Assembly: GCF_010500865.1 (NCBI RefSeq)
Contig: NZ_JAAAWN010000029.1
Coordinates: 1 to 53,703, forward strand
DNA length: 53,703 nt
Origin: Alteromonas profundi
GTDB lineage: Bacteria > Pseudomonadota > Gammaproteobacteria > Enterobacterales > Alteromonadaceae
Direction: 5' to 3'
Part shown: positions 1 through 9,259 of the stretch, piece by piece
Layout of the letters: each line of letters starts with the position of its first letter
Position numbering within the stretch: the stretch's first letter is position 1
The notes under the pieces: model-generated
The model's input: only the letters and a program-made list of their open reading frames with translations
What the model was told of the DNA's origin: nothing
Databases searched by the model: none
Position numbers and translations under genes: made by a program

Positions 1-1
1 T

Positions 2-519
<518 letters not shown>

Positions 520-649
520 ATAGCGTTCCCTTTTCTTGAGAATAGAATGGGGCTATTGAGAAATAATACAAGGTGCTTCCGAGACTTGCGGAAAGTTGTT
601 GAAACTAGTTATGGAAGGCTTCACAAAGCACGCGGCCTCATTGATCAAA
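520..649. other. Gap between recombinase operon and 158-aa gene
   Basis: This 130-bp AT-rich gap has no reading frame that I can support. It is the only real spacing in an otherwise overlapping minus-strand operon. It could hold a terminator or a second promoter for the 158-aa gene, but no clear hairpin with a T-run was seen. Confidence 0.4.
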
Positions 650-1219
650 TTAAATGCGCTTCAACGTATTTCTAAGTTGGTAGGTTAATCTTGCCACTTG
701 CCGTTCAAGTTCAGCATTCCTAAGTTCCAAGTCTTCTATCTTACCTACCTTGTCTACTAGTTCCATATTGTCAGTATTGCTAATTAGTTGTTCGAGGAAT
801 CTACGGTGCATTAAATGTTTTATCTTTTGAATTTCCCTCTTCAAAGACTTGTTCTCTTCAAGAGGGACGGAATTTTTTAACGGCTTAGCCGGACGTGCTT
901 TCTTCGCACAATGGTGGTGCCAATATGCACACAAAAACTCGTTGGTTTCCTCAAAATATACAAATAGTTTTGGGTAACGTTCTCGTCGCAGAGCACTTCT
1001 TGACTTACCCAATGCAGTAGTTACGTCGCTATTGCTTACCTGATAAGAAGAGATTGAAAGTAGTGAGGGGGTAGGGCAGTTAGAGACAAAAGACTTTACT
1101 TCCTCAACCAATTTATTAAATTGGCTGAAAAATAGTTCTTCGACTCCAGGGTTCAACCACTCCGGTGTAGTTTCGACTTCTAGTTGCCAGTTTTCAATAT
1201 CAAACTCAGATATCTTCAT
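650..1219 (-). CDS. Small coiled-coil accessory protein of the recombinase module (GinD/TnpC-like)
   Basis: This 189-aa protein has a helix-turn-helix-like central segment (ALGKSRSALRRERYP) and a C-terminal ~70 residues rich in heptad-spaced Leu, Ile and Val with many Lys, Arg and Glu, read as a coiled coil. That layout is typical of TnpC of Tn554 and of the fourth protein of GInt islands, thought to assist the recombinases. An upstream ATG at 1234 exists, but the one at 1219 follows a strong AGGAGG-type site and overlaps the preceding stop codon as TAATG, so I chose it. Homology is inferred from layout and position only. Confidence 0.65.
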   Translation of the reverse strand: MKISEFDIENWQLEVETTPEWLNPGVEELFFSQFNKLVEEVKSFVSNCPTPSLLSISSYQVSNSDVTTALGKSRSALRRERYPKLFVYFEETNEFLCAYWHHHCAKKARPAKPLKNSVPLEENKSLKREIQKIKHLMHRRFLEQLISNTDNMELVDKVGKIEDLELRNAELERQVARLTYQLRNTLKRI

Positions 1220-3342
1220 TACTCCTCCTGCCATTTCTTAAGAAACCTTTCTCCCAATTCTGATGCTTTCAAAGATGTTTTAACGAAAGTGTCTTCAGAA
1301 TCAACATTGAGTAATTTCATTCGAATGTTGGCGAAGTTCCTGTGAGCTATCGACTGTCGTATTAATGCCGCTTCATTGTTGGTTCTAGAAGCACAAAAAT
1401 TTATACAGTTAATACAGACTTTGAAACAAGCGCCGTTATAGTCGGGAGAGCCAAAATTTTTATCGTAGCAGTTTGCGTGTTTTTCATGATCCTTTCTCGA
1501 TAGACAATAACCATATTCATGGGCACGAATATGAACATAGTCGTCTGCCAGTTGTTCCACAAATTCATGAGCCTTTTCCGGCGTTGTCACTATTTCATCG
1601 CTAGCTTTTATTATGAGTTCTGCTGCAGAGCCCTGAATATCGGAAAGGTATTCAGAATTGATAGATTTCAAAACTGCTTCATCAACAATTCTAGTCAGTA
1701 TCTCTTTTAGGTATGAGCTTACGAGATCATCAGCAATCTCGTCCTTTAACTTTTCCGAAGTGTAAGTTTCTTGCATGAAAGAGCCGTAGCTATGAGCAAA
1801 ATGTCTTCTTATTTCTTCACTAACGTTTCCCTCGAACATTCTTAATGCGAACTCAGCCCACGTATGTCTAAATTGATGTGCCTTTATCTCTGGATGTTTT
1901 TTAGTCAAGAGTGGTTGAGATTTGGCAAACTTATCGTAATATTTTCGTAGGCCCTGGGATAAAGCACCTGGCCCAAGAGGAGCAGTGTTAACTGCAGACT
2001 TGTGGTTTCTTAACGAAAGAAAGTCGTTACTGAAGAGAAAAATGTCGCTATCGCTAGTATTGCGACACGATTGTAGTCGGGATACGGCCTCCATCGCTAA
2101 GTTATAAATCATCCTATCTTTCGGAATTCCATGATTCGTTTTCTTTATTTGCGTTTTAAAAATTACCCCGTCAGAGCTACTTCTAGATGGCGTAAAATCA
2201 TCAGCGGTCATTTGTGATATCTCACTCCAAGAGCGAGCTCCTGTTAATGTAAGAAGCACAGTTAGAGTAGAATAGCGAAGCTCGTTCTTGACGTATGAAA
2301 CAAGAGAAGCATGGCTGAGTTTTCTCGCTTGAGTTTCACTTAAGTTTGCCCTGGCAATCTCTATAAAGTCAGTTGCTAAATTGTAATACAAATCCCAAGA
2401 CTGCTTTTGCCTTTCAAACGACTCGACCTGTTGGTATTCGTATTTTTTAAGACGATACTTTGCATGAAATGCCTTAGGGCAGAAAAATTGATTCCTATTT
2501 TTAGACTCATAATATTGATCTCTTAACACCTTTGATGTAGCACAAGATTTTCCACCACCTATGAACCAGAGAAAATCAATATTTCCTGAGATGAGGTGAT
2601 CTTTATAGAAACTGAAGAGGTTACGAAATACAATGCGAAGCCTATCTTCGGCGAATCGCTCTTTGTATTTCCGGAATAGAGAGTAATACTCTGAAGCAAA
2701 ATTAGCTTTTCCAGATCTAATTTCCTGTAATGCGTAATTAAGTAACGCCATTGCTGTATATATAGGTATACTTCCGTGCGGCTTTCTCGCTCCCCACTCA
2801 AAAAAATCGATGCCTCTTTCATTGCAAATAGCTGATAAAATTGAATTTGGTCTTGGCTTTCTTCCCAAATAATCAATGGAGAACGTAATGCCGTCTGGTA
2901 TATGTTTTAATAAGAACGCATCGTGGGAGTCTCTGAGTATCTGCATTCGCAAAGTTAAAGTTCCGTATGCCATGCGCAAGTCAAATAAGTGATTGACGAA
3001 CTCATTAACCATGCCTTCAGTAAAGTCCGACAAGTAAGTATTTGGATAGCTTTGAGTTGCCCATACGAGAAACGTTAGGCTGCATTCCGATATCACTTTT
3101 ATCGAGCTCCGCGAAGCTTTGAGGAGAAAACCTGGTCCCTTGAACCCTCCAAGCTTGTATTCAATATACAGCTTATAAAACGTCACCCAATGATGATTAA
3201 CATTTTTCTTTTCCAGACTCACTTCAAAAAACTCTCCAGTGTCGGGGCACTGAAATAGCCATTTATTTGAGTACAATCTCATTTCCCTGCTTGAAATGAG
3301 AAAGTTGTCTTCAAGGGCTTGAGCTTTGTGCTGTTCTTTCAT
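1219..3342 (-). CDS. Large tyrosine recombinase with C-terminal Cys cluster (third recombinase, GinC-like)
   Basis: This is a 707-aa tyrosine recombinase, much longer than an ordinary phage integrase. Counting from the ATG at 3342, the catalytic residues are visible: Arg370 in GARSWSEI, HQFR at 489-492, His517 in HFAHSYG and nucleophile candidate Tyr527 in QETY. A C-terminal region carries Cys at about 613, 625, 639, 643, 646 and 650 with nearby His, suggesting a metal-binding knuckle. A TTG at 3351 could extend it by three codons, but the ATG is more plausible. It follows the 786-aa gene with essentially no gap and its stop overlaps the next start, implying translational coupling. It probably acts with its partners in island excision and integration. 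Confidence 0.8.
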   Translation of the reverse strand: MKEQHKAQALEDNFLISSREMRLYSNKWLFQCPDTGEFFEVSLEKKNVNHHWVTFYKLYIEYKLGGFKGPGFLLKASRSSIKVISECSLTFLVWATQSYPNTYLSDFTEGMVNEFVNHLFDLRMAYGTLTLRMQILRDSHDAFLLKHIPDGITFSIDYLGRKPRPNSILSAICNERGIDFFEWGARKPHGSIPIYTAMALLNYALQEIRSGKANFASEYYSLFRKYKERFAEDRLRIVFRNLFSFYKDHLISGNIDFLWFIGGGKSCATSKVLRDQYYESKNRNQFFCPKAFHAKYRLKKYEYQQVESFERQKQSWDLYYNLATDFIEIARANLSETQARKLSHASLVSYVKNELRYSTLTVLLTLTGARSWSEISQMTADDFTPSRSSSDGVIFKTQIKKTNHGIPKDRMIYNLAMEAVSRLQSCRNTSDSDIFLFSNDFLSLRNHKSAVNTAPLGPGALSQGLRKYYDKFAKSQPLLTKKHPEIKAHQFRHTWAEFALRMFEGNVSEEIRRHFAHSYGSFMQETYTSEKLKDEIADDLVSSYLKEILTRIVDEAVLKSINSEYLSDIQGSAAELIIKASDEIVTTPEKAHEFVEQLADDYVHIRAHEYGYCLSRKDHEKHANCYDKNFGSPDYNGACFKVCINCINFCASRTNNEAALIRQSIAHRNFANIRMKLLNVDSEDTFVKTSLKASELGERFLKKWQEE

Positions 3343-3347
3343 TTTTA

Positions 3348-5708
3348 TCAAAGTTGAGGAGGGAAAAGTTCCTCAGGGAGTTTAAGGTAGAGCTTTTCTC
3401 CCTTTGCAACTATTTCCTTAGGAAATTTTGAAAGTACCTCGCTAAGTAGAATAAAGTCCATGACCAATTTTTCAAAGATTGGACCAACATTTCGTTGGTG
3501 ACTAATAACTGCCGGCACTTCGTTTTTCAGGTGTTGAAGTCTTTTTATTATAAGAGCTGCTGAACCAGGGGTGGCTAGATAAATTTTCTTTTTATCCAGT
3601 GAGATCTCACCACATAAACCGAGCTTGTATTTCTGGCTATCGAAAATGCTAAGATTGTCATTGATACTACCTAAACCTAGCGCTCTCTTAGCTTCTGAAA
3701 CCGTTATTGAGATATTATTCCTAGCCAATTTTTCTATTGCATTGGATTGCTTCTCCATAAGCTGTCCGATTCTAATTGCCATAGAAGGTGTGTTAGAAAG
3801 CTGTTCTTTAACTATAGCTGGATATCTATCGAGATATGTCAGTTTGTGAGTTTTTTCGTTATGGGCAGATAAGCGCGCAGAAGCGTACCCTCGACTTCCA
3901 TAACCGGTGCTTACACCCGTTACTGCGACGAATGTTTCCCTTATTGTTGAAGGTAAAAGGTTTATAGAGTCCGAATCAGATATTTTCCTCAATAGCCATA
4001 ATGCTGGCTCTACTTGCTTACTCGATAGTCTTTTTTCTAATGTTTTTCTGAGTACAGAATTTGGATTAAACAGCCTCATTCTGAGCTCTGCGCTTTTACT
4101 AGAGCTTAAAAATCGTCTAAGAGAGTTGGGAATATCAGTCTGAAAAAATAATTGGGTTGATTTTTCGTTAGAGTATTGATACGCGCGTTTAATCGTCTGA
4201 TAGCAAACTTCATATGCTTGATAAAAAATTCTTGGCCTGTCGGAATTAGAGTACAGAGCAGTTGAAAAATTTGCATTAGCTCTCCCTTTGACGTAATTGA
4301 ATTGGATAGATTTTTTTCCGCTAATGCTTTCTGTTCTGATGCAGTCGTTTAGTAAAAGTCTTTGCATTCCAGATGTTTGTACTCCATCCGAAGCGAGCAA
4401 ACACATCAATGCCCATTGTTGTGTTTGATCTGGAAAAATAAAATCATCAAGATTGTAGCAACTCAGTGTCCATCCGCTGGTAGCTAAATGGTCCGTTATT
4501 TTCGGAATCGAGAAACGCACTTTGTAATAAGGACTCGCTGCTCGTGTTATTTTGTAATCGTAAAAGAGCTGTTCGATATCACGCTTAAAGATGTCGGTTA
4601 TGGTATAGGAGGAAACGCCATAATCTCTTGCTGCATCACGCTTTGTATAAACTGGGGATTTTAAATACTCCTCCTTTATAACCTCAATCGTTTCTTTGTC
4701 TATAACCCTAGATTTTCTCGAAGGGTTTTTTATGAGGTCTCCAATTGTCTTTTCTTTATCGCCATATCCGTATTTTTCAGCTAGGTGTCTTATTGACTTT
4801 CTGGAAGAATTGACCCTTTTTTTTATATCTATTATGTTTCTTTTGCTTAGCCGTAGCGGCCGTTTGGTATCTCTTACCGTAATGAAATTATTATAAATCT
4901 CTTCAATGTTATCACTGTCTAATATGTCTTCAATTCCGCGGTTTAAGAAAATTGATGTTAGAAGTCGCTCTTTTGCTATATCGCTCTGGCTTTCATATAT
5001 CGCCCTCATTACGGGCTCATAAATTTTCTTAAATTGCTTTGATGATGACCATGCATCATATCTACCGAAATCGATGCTTCTAGCATTTCTTTTTGATTGC
5101 GAGAATACTTTTTCTATGTGTTTTTCTAAGTGATTATTGTGTAGCAAATCTTTCTTGGCTTCGTACTCTGTGGTGATAATGTGAGCACAAATTAGCCTTA
5201 AAGATATTAAGAGTTCTACGTCGGTGTAAGGACACGCTTCGAACAAAAATGCTAACGTTAATTTTTTCTCTGCTTGATCTCTTTGAAGGTTAAAATTCTC
5301 AATTGCTCGAACTAAAAAGTCATATTCCTCAGTCTCGATTTGTGCTGCGTTATCAGAGAGGTATGTTTTGCTTAACAGCACGATTGGGTTCACTAACCTG
5401 TATGGTTTAACTCCAGACTCTCGATTAATAAATACACCATACTCATTGAACAGGGTAATCGGTGAGTCTTCTATGGACAGATACCCGTGTGCTTGAAGAA
5501 ATTCATAATAGCGGTTGTACTGCGATACCAGCAGCTTTCTGTTTGCTGTTGAGTACTCTGCAAAACTTGTTGATTTAAGTTTGTACCACAGCGCTTTAAG
5601 AGTAGGGTGACTAGAACTCTCTGGTATCAATAAGCCATCAAGCAAATCTGCTCGTGCTTTTACTCCCTTCACCGTTCTTTTTTTCTTCGCGACCATATCG
5701 CTAATCAC
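3348..5708 (-). CDS. Degenerate giant tyrosine-recombinase-like protein with internal HTH (GinB-like)
   Basis: This 786-aa protein sits between two complete recombinases. Weak recombinase boxes can be read: a box I-like stretch at 437-455 (LLASDGVQTSGMQRLL) where the catalytic Arg would be Gln444; STIRETF at 587-593, resembling HxLRHTF with His replaced by Thr; and SAHNEKT with His616 followed by Tyr625. It would therefore lack box I Arg and box II His while keeping an Arg, a His and a Tyr. A helix-turn-helix (TKRDAARDYGVSSYTITDIF) lies near 355-374. The GTG at 5708 overlaps the upstream gene by 8 nt; an ATG at 5696 is the alternative start. Probable role: structural or DNA-binding subunit of the recombination complex. 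The fold assignment is inference. Confidence 0.7.
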   Translation of the reverse strand: MISDMVAKKKRTVKGVKARADLLDGLLIPESSSHPTLKALWYKLKSTSFAEYSTANRKLLVSQYNRYYEFLQAHGYLSIEDSPITLFNEYGVFINRESGVKPYRLVNPIVLLSKTYLSDNAAQIETEEYDFLVRAIENFNLQRDQAEKKLTLAFLFEACPYTDVELLISLRLICAHIITTEYEAKKDLLHNNHLEKHIEKVFSQSKRNARSIDFGRYDAWSSSKQFKKIYEPVMRAIYESQSDIAKERLLTSIFLNRGIEDILDSDNIEEIYNNFITVRDTKRPLRLSKRNIIDIKKRVNSSRKSIRHLAEKYGYGDKEKTIGDLIKNPSRKSRVIDKETIEVIKEEYLKSPVYTKRDAARDYGVSSYTITDIFKRDIEQLFYDYKITRAASPYYKVRFSIPKITDHLATSGWTLSCYNLDDFIFPDQTQQWALMCLLASDGVQTSGMQRLLLNDCIRTESISGKKSIQFNYVKGRANANFSTALYSNSDRPRIFYQAYEVCYQTIKRAYQYSNEKSTQLFFQTDIPNSLRRFLSSSKSAELRMRLFNPNSVLRKTLEKRLSSKQVEPALWLLRKISDSDSINLLPSTIRETFVAVTGVSTGYGSRGYASARLSAHNEKTHKLTYLDRYPAIVKEQLSNTPSMAIRIGQLMEKQSNAIEKLARNNISITVSEAKRALGLGSINDNLSIFDSQKYKLGLCGEISLDKKKIYLATPGSAALIIKRLQHLKNEVPAVISHQRNVGPIFEKLVMDFILLSEVLSKFPKEIVAKGEKLYLKLPEELFPPQL

Positions 5709-6837
5709 CTATTCCCTCTATTGAGCAACTGAGCTCATCGAGCTTATGAAATACTTCAAAGTTTCGATTTAGCAGAGCTTCAGAACAAATATATAGTTTG
5801 GATGTTTCGATGCTGCAGTGTCCTAACCATTGAGGTAAATATAGTATTGGATCGTATTTACCGTTGCCGTTGTAGTCGCAAAAAGTCACAAAATTTGTTG
5901 CACACGTATGGCGAAGCGAATGATACGACCAGTTGCTGTACGTCTCTCTTAGTTCTTTGCTGACAATTGTCGATGCTAAAAACTTTCTAACCGCTTTACG
6001 AAATGTGTTTGTACCGTATGAAGCATCCTTGATTGCATGCCCATTTGACTTTTCAAACAAATGCGCTTTGAAAATACCAGCATAGTCTCCATATAAAAAA
6101 CGATAGAGGGATTTCTTTAGTTCCATACTCAGTGGAATTGAACGGCGTTTGTAGCCTTTTCCTGTAACTGCGATGAATGCATAATCAAAAAAATTATTTT
6201 TCTCAATAGAAAACTGCTTTTTTAAATTTGCGATCGAGAAATTGTCGAAAGCTACTAATTCATGAGTCCTAATACCTGCAAAGTATCCAAGCTTCAGCGC
6301 TAGTTCGTCTCTCGCTCGTTTGTAACAGTCCTTTGCTACAACGTGTGAAAGTATGGTATTGAAGTCTTCAATTTTTATATACTGAGAGAGGACTCGAGAA
6401 GTTGCCTTTTCCATTAGTTGCATAGTTTCGACTTTCTCAGCAGTACTAAATGAAAAATGTTTCGGGCAGTCAATATATCCAAACTTGTAGATAAACTTGT
6501 AGAATTCATCCAATGTTGAAATATGTCTCGCTAGGGATTTTGCCGATAACCCATCATGGTGTAGCTTCATGAGGTAGGCGTTCATTTGATTATCGTTTAC
6601 ATATCGAAAGTCTTGGGTCAACACTGAAGGCGTTTTATTTTCTGAGATAGAATACAAAAATTTTTTTAGGTCACTCGCACGCGCCTTAATTGTATTTGTT
6701 TTCGTTCTGGTCTTCTTCGCTACTTCTAAAAGGAAATGGCATGCAGCTTTGTGATACTTGTAATTCTCATCGTAAATAACGGCAGCACAGATTGATCTTC
6801 CACAATACTCAACAGTTGTTAGTTCATATCTAAACAT
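5701..6837 (-). CDS. Tyrosine recombinase, first gene of the island operon (GinA/TnpA-like)
   Basis: This 378-aa protein has an N-terminal SAM-like core-binding region and a complete C-terminal catalytic domain: Arg190 (GIRTHEL), Lys227 in the beta-hairpin (TGKGYKRR), His306 and Arg309 (HSLRH), His340 (WLGHCS) and Tyr349 (KLYI). Size and motif order fit integrases of the XerC/D, Tn554 TnpA and GInt GinA type. It is the gene nearest the island edge, as expected for an element whose recombinase operon is terminal and reads inward. The ATG at 6837 has only a weak ribosome binding site. A TTGACA promoter lies just upstream. High confidence in the family, moderate in the exact element class. Confidence 0.93.
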   Translation of the reverse strand: MFRYELTTVEYCGRSICAAVIYDENYKYHKAACHFLLEVAKKTRTKTNTIKARASDLKKFLYSISENKTPSVLTQDFRYVNDNQMNAYLMKLHHDGLSAKSLARHISTLDEFYKFIYKFGYIDCPKHFSFSTAEKVETMQLMEKATSRVLSQYIKIEDFNTILSHVVAKDCYKRARDELALKLGYFAGIRTHELVAFDNFSIANLKKQFSIEKNNFFDYAFIAVTGKGYKRRSIPLSMELKKSLYRFLYGDYAGIFKAHLFEKSNGHAIKDASYGTNTFRKAVRKFLASTIVSKELRETYSNWSYHSLRHTCATNFVTFCDYNGNGKYDPILYLPQWLGHCSIETSKLYICSEALLNRNFEVFHKLDELSCSIEGIGD

Positions 6838-6864
6838 TTTCCGGACCTATGATTTCTCGTGCTT

Positions 6865-6894
6865 ATAAAACTAGTCTAAAACTGACTATGTCAA
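6865..6894 (-). promoter_or_regulatory. Promoter of the recombinase operon with an inverted repeat in its spacer
   Basis: On the minus strand a perfect -35 TTGACA (6894-6889) is followed after 18 bp by TTTTAT (6870-6865). The spacer holds an inverted repeat, TAGTC at 6872-6876 and GACTA at 6884-6888, a good position for a repressor or for autoregulation by the recombinases. Confidence 0.55.
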
Positions 6895-6900
6895 CAAAAT

Positions 6901-6915
6901 ACATTACAGAAATGT
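6901..6915. repeat. Short inverted repeat at the island edge
   Basis: ACATT (6901-6905) and AATGT (6911-6915) form an inverted repeat with a 5-bp spacer immediately before the interrupted host gene. This is the form expected of a recombinase core site, but it could be chance in AT-rich DNA. Confidence 0.35.
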
Positions 6916-6925
6916 AACTAGATAA

Positions 6926-7219
6926 AGTGTGCATGCAGCAGCGATGGCGTTATTAGCGGAGTCCTCCACAGGCTTTGTGGTAGGGGTGAATTTGCCCGGC
7001 GATAAGCTTCCTTTAATTAAAGAAATGAATTTGAAGTATGTGAAGCGTGCTAAGGGCGATATGCAAGCAGTGGCGCGCCTTACTGATGCGCAAATCAAAC
7101 TTATGCAAACCCAAGACAAGGGTGAAATTGCGGTTGCCGTTACTGTCACTGATGCACAAGGCATAGAGCCGGTAATCTGTGAAATGATTTGGGCGTGGGT
7201 GCCAAAATCAGCAACCTAA
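6926..7219 (+). pseudogene. 3' fragment of a DUF4442 hotdog thioesterase-like gene cut by the island
   Basis: The reading frame gives SVHAAAMALLAESSTGFVV and continues to a normal stop. This resembles the second half of DUF4442/PaaI-type hotdog proteins, where a GTVHAG-like stretch opens the central helix followed by ALAE and TG residues. About the first 50-60 residues are missing and a TAA sits in frame at 6923, exactly where the AT-rich island sequence begins. A GTG at 6929 could start a 96-aa product, but there is no ribosome binding site and the fold would lack half its strands. The missing 5' part should lie at the other island end, beyond position 1. Confidence 0.7.
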
Positions 7220-7540
7220 ACATGTCTCGCTAGAGTCCTATTTGTGTGATTTAACAGGTAGGACCAAAGTAGCGGTTGACGGCTATATCGATATAAGCGA
7301 TAACCTTATCTTCAGCAATGCGCAGGCGTGTGCTGGGAATGTTAACGTAATGTAAAACTCATCCTAAATTTGCCGAGTAAATTCGTCATTTCGAAACATT
7401 TATCCTAATTATCTTGAATATTGGGATACATATCTCACTTTTACATGATTTGGTGTTTTATCTTCCTACAACCTTCGTTATAGTCCCGACATCGTCAACG
7501 TACGCTGACAAACCCCCAACCCATTACAGGAGAAAGTACT
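7220..7540. promoter_or_regulatory. Upstream region of ilvIH
   Basis: This 321-bp non-coding region holds an inverted repeat GTCCTA (7235-7240) / TAGGAC (7259-7264). A possible sigma-70 promoter follows: TTGACG at 7276-7281, 17 bp, then GATAAC at 7299-7304, with a perfect 12-bp palindrome (TATATCGATATA, 7284-7295) in the spacer. A start there would leave a leader of roughly 230 nt. I found no leader peptide rich in Leu, Ile or Val. On the minus strand 7358-7251 reads as 35 codons ending in a stop and may be a decayed gene tail. Confidence 0.35.
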
Positions 7541-9259
7541 GTGAAAATGATGTCGGGCGCAGCCATGGTGGTAGAAGCGCTAAAAGATGTAGGAGTGACA
7601 CACGTGTTCGGTTACCCAGGCGGTGCCGTACTGGACATTTATGATGCGTTATTTGCGCAAGATGATGTCAAACACGTCCTCGTACGTCATGAACAGGCAG
7701 CTGCCCATATGGCAGACGGTTACGCACGTTCAACAGGAAAAACCGGCACAGTACTCGTCACATCAGGTCCAGGTGCAACGAATACGATCACCGGTATCGC
7801 AACGGCCTACATGGACTCTATTCCTATGGTCGTCTTATCAGGTCAGGTTCCGTCTATGCACATTGGTGAAGACGCATTCCAAGAAACTGACATGGTTGGG
7901 TGTTCACGCCCTATCGTTAAGCATAGTTTCTTAGTAAAACGGGCTGTAGATATTCCTGAAGCTATTGCTAAAGCCTACTATATTGCTAATACGGGCCGAC
8001 CAGGGCCTGTCGTCGTTGATTTACCTAAAGATTTAGTGAACGTAGCTGACGAGCATCCTTATGTATTCCCTAACGATGTATCCATGCGTTCATACAACCC
8101 AACAGAGAAAGGGCATCCAAAGCAAATTAAGAAGGCGGTAAGTGCCTTATTAAAAGCCCAGCGCCCAGTGTTATATGTTGGCGGCGGCGCTGTCGCTTGC
8201 GAAGCCTCTTCACGGGTTATCGAACTTGCAGAAAAGCTGCATGCTCCCGTTACCTGTACGTTAATGGGGTTGGGCGCGATGCCCGGCACGCACAAGCAAT
8301 TTATCGGCATGCTGGGTATGCATGGCACATTGGAAGCGAATAAAACCATGCATAATGCCGATTGCATTATTGCGCTTGGGGCGCGTTTCGATGACCGAGT
8401 AACCAACAATGTCGACAAGTTCTGTCCCCACGCCGATATCATTCATGTAGATATCGATCCTGCTTCGATCTCTAAAACCGTTAATGCCCATATTCCTGTT
8501 GTGGGGTCGGTAGATAAGGTACTGGATCAAATTCATGAGCAGCTAGTTAATCAAGACTTAACTGCGCAACAAGAAAAGCTTGCCGATTGGTGGCAGCAAA
8601 TCGAGCAATGGCGTGCGCGCACCTGCCTTAACTTTGAGCAGGGCGAGGAAGTTATTAAACCTCAGCGGGTTATTCAAGCGTTATATAAACACACCAATGG
8701 CGAAGCTTACGTAAGTTCGGATGTAGGTCAGCACCAAATGTTTGCGGCGCTTTATTATCCTTACGACAAACCTCGTCAATGGATAAACTCTGGGGGCCTA
8801 GGCACTATGGGGTTTGGTTTACCCGCGGCTATGGGCGTTCAGTTTGCCCACCCCAAGGCAACCTCAGTGGTTGTTACCGGTGACGGTAGTATCCAAATGA
8901 ACATTCAAGAATTGTCGACCTGTTTGCAATATAACCTACCTATCAAAATAATCTCGTTGAATAACCGAGCGTTAGGTATGGTTCGCCAATGGCAAGACAT
9001 GATTTATAAAGGTCGTCATTCCCATTCCTATATGGACTCTATGCCCGACTTTGTAAAACTTGCCGAAGCTTATGGCCATGTTGGTATTAAGGTCGACAAA
9101 CTAGAAGATTTAGATGCAGCAATGGAGAAGTGTTTCAGTTACACAGATCGCCTCGTGTTTATGGACATTGCTATCGATCAAAACGAACACGTATATCCTA
9201 TGCAAATTAAGTACGGCGCTATGGATGACATGCGCTTGAGCAAGACGGAGCGAACCTGA
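7541..9259 (+). CDS. ilvI: Acetolactate synthase large subunit, biosynthetic (IlvI type)
   Basis: This 572-aa ThDP- and FAD-dependent enzyme joins two pyruvates, or pyruvate and 2-oxobutyrate, in the first common step of Val, Leu and Ile synthesis. Visible motifs: [15 protein letters not shown], the catalytic Glu in [16 protein letters not shown], the FAD region LGMHGT, and the ThDP motif GDGSIQMN...SLNN. Length and sequence match E. coli IlvI (574 aa) closely, including the C-terminal LSKTERT. The GTG start at 7541 has AGGAGA 7 nt upstream. The stop overlaps the ilvH start as TGATG, so the two subunits are translationally coupled. Confidence 0.97.
   Translation: MKMMSGAAMVVEALKDVGVTHVFGYPGGAVLDIYDALFAQDDVKHVLVRHEQAAAHMADGYARSTGKTGTVLVTSGPGATNTITGIATAYMDSIPMVVLSGQVPSMHIGEDAFQETDMVGCSRPIVKHSFLVKRAVDIPEAIAKAYYIANTGRPGPVVVDLPKDLVNVADEHPYVFPNDVSMRSYNPTEKGHPKQIKKAVSALLKAQRPVLYVGGGAVACEASSRVIELAEKLHAPVTCTLMGLGAMPGTHKQFIGMLGMHGTLEANKTMHNADCIIALGARFDDRVTNNVDKFCPHADIIHVDIDPASISKTVNAHIPVVGSVDKVLDQIHEQLVNQDLTAQQEKLADWWQQIEQWRARTCLNFEQGEEVIKPQRVIQALYKHTNGEAYVSSDVGQHQMFAALYYPYDKPRQWINSGGLGTMGFGLPAAMGVQFAHPKATSVVVTGDGSIQMNIQELSTCLQYNLPIKIISLNNRALGMVRQWQDMIYKGRHSHSYMDSMPDFVKLAEAYGHVGIKVDKLEDLDAAMEKCFSYTDRLVFMDIAIDQNEHVYPMQIKYGAMDDMRLSKTERT

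Noticed and set aside
3625..4143. Plus-strand open frames within the recombinase genes.
   Set aside because: They are opposite-strand shadows of long, motif-bearing genes and have no ribosome binding sites or recognisable domains.
6929..7219. A complete 96-aa gene starting at GTG 6929.
   Set aside because: The frame starts inside a recognisable domain, with no ribosome binding site and at the island junction, so a truncated gene is the better reading.
7318..7350. A 10-codon frame (MRRRVLGMLT) before ilvI as a leader peptide.
   Set aside because: It is poor in Leu, Ile and Val, has no ribosome binding site and no terminator/antiterminator pair follows.
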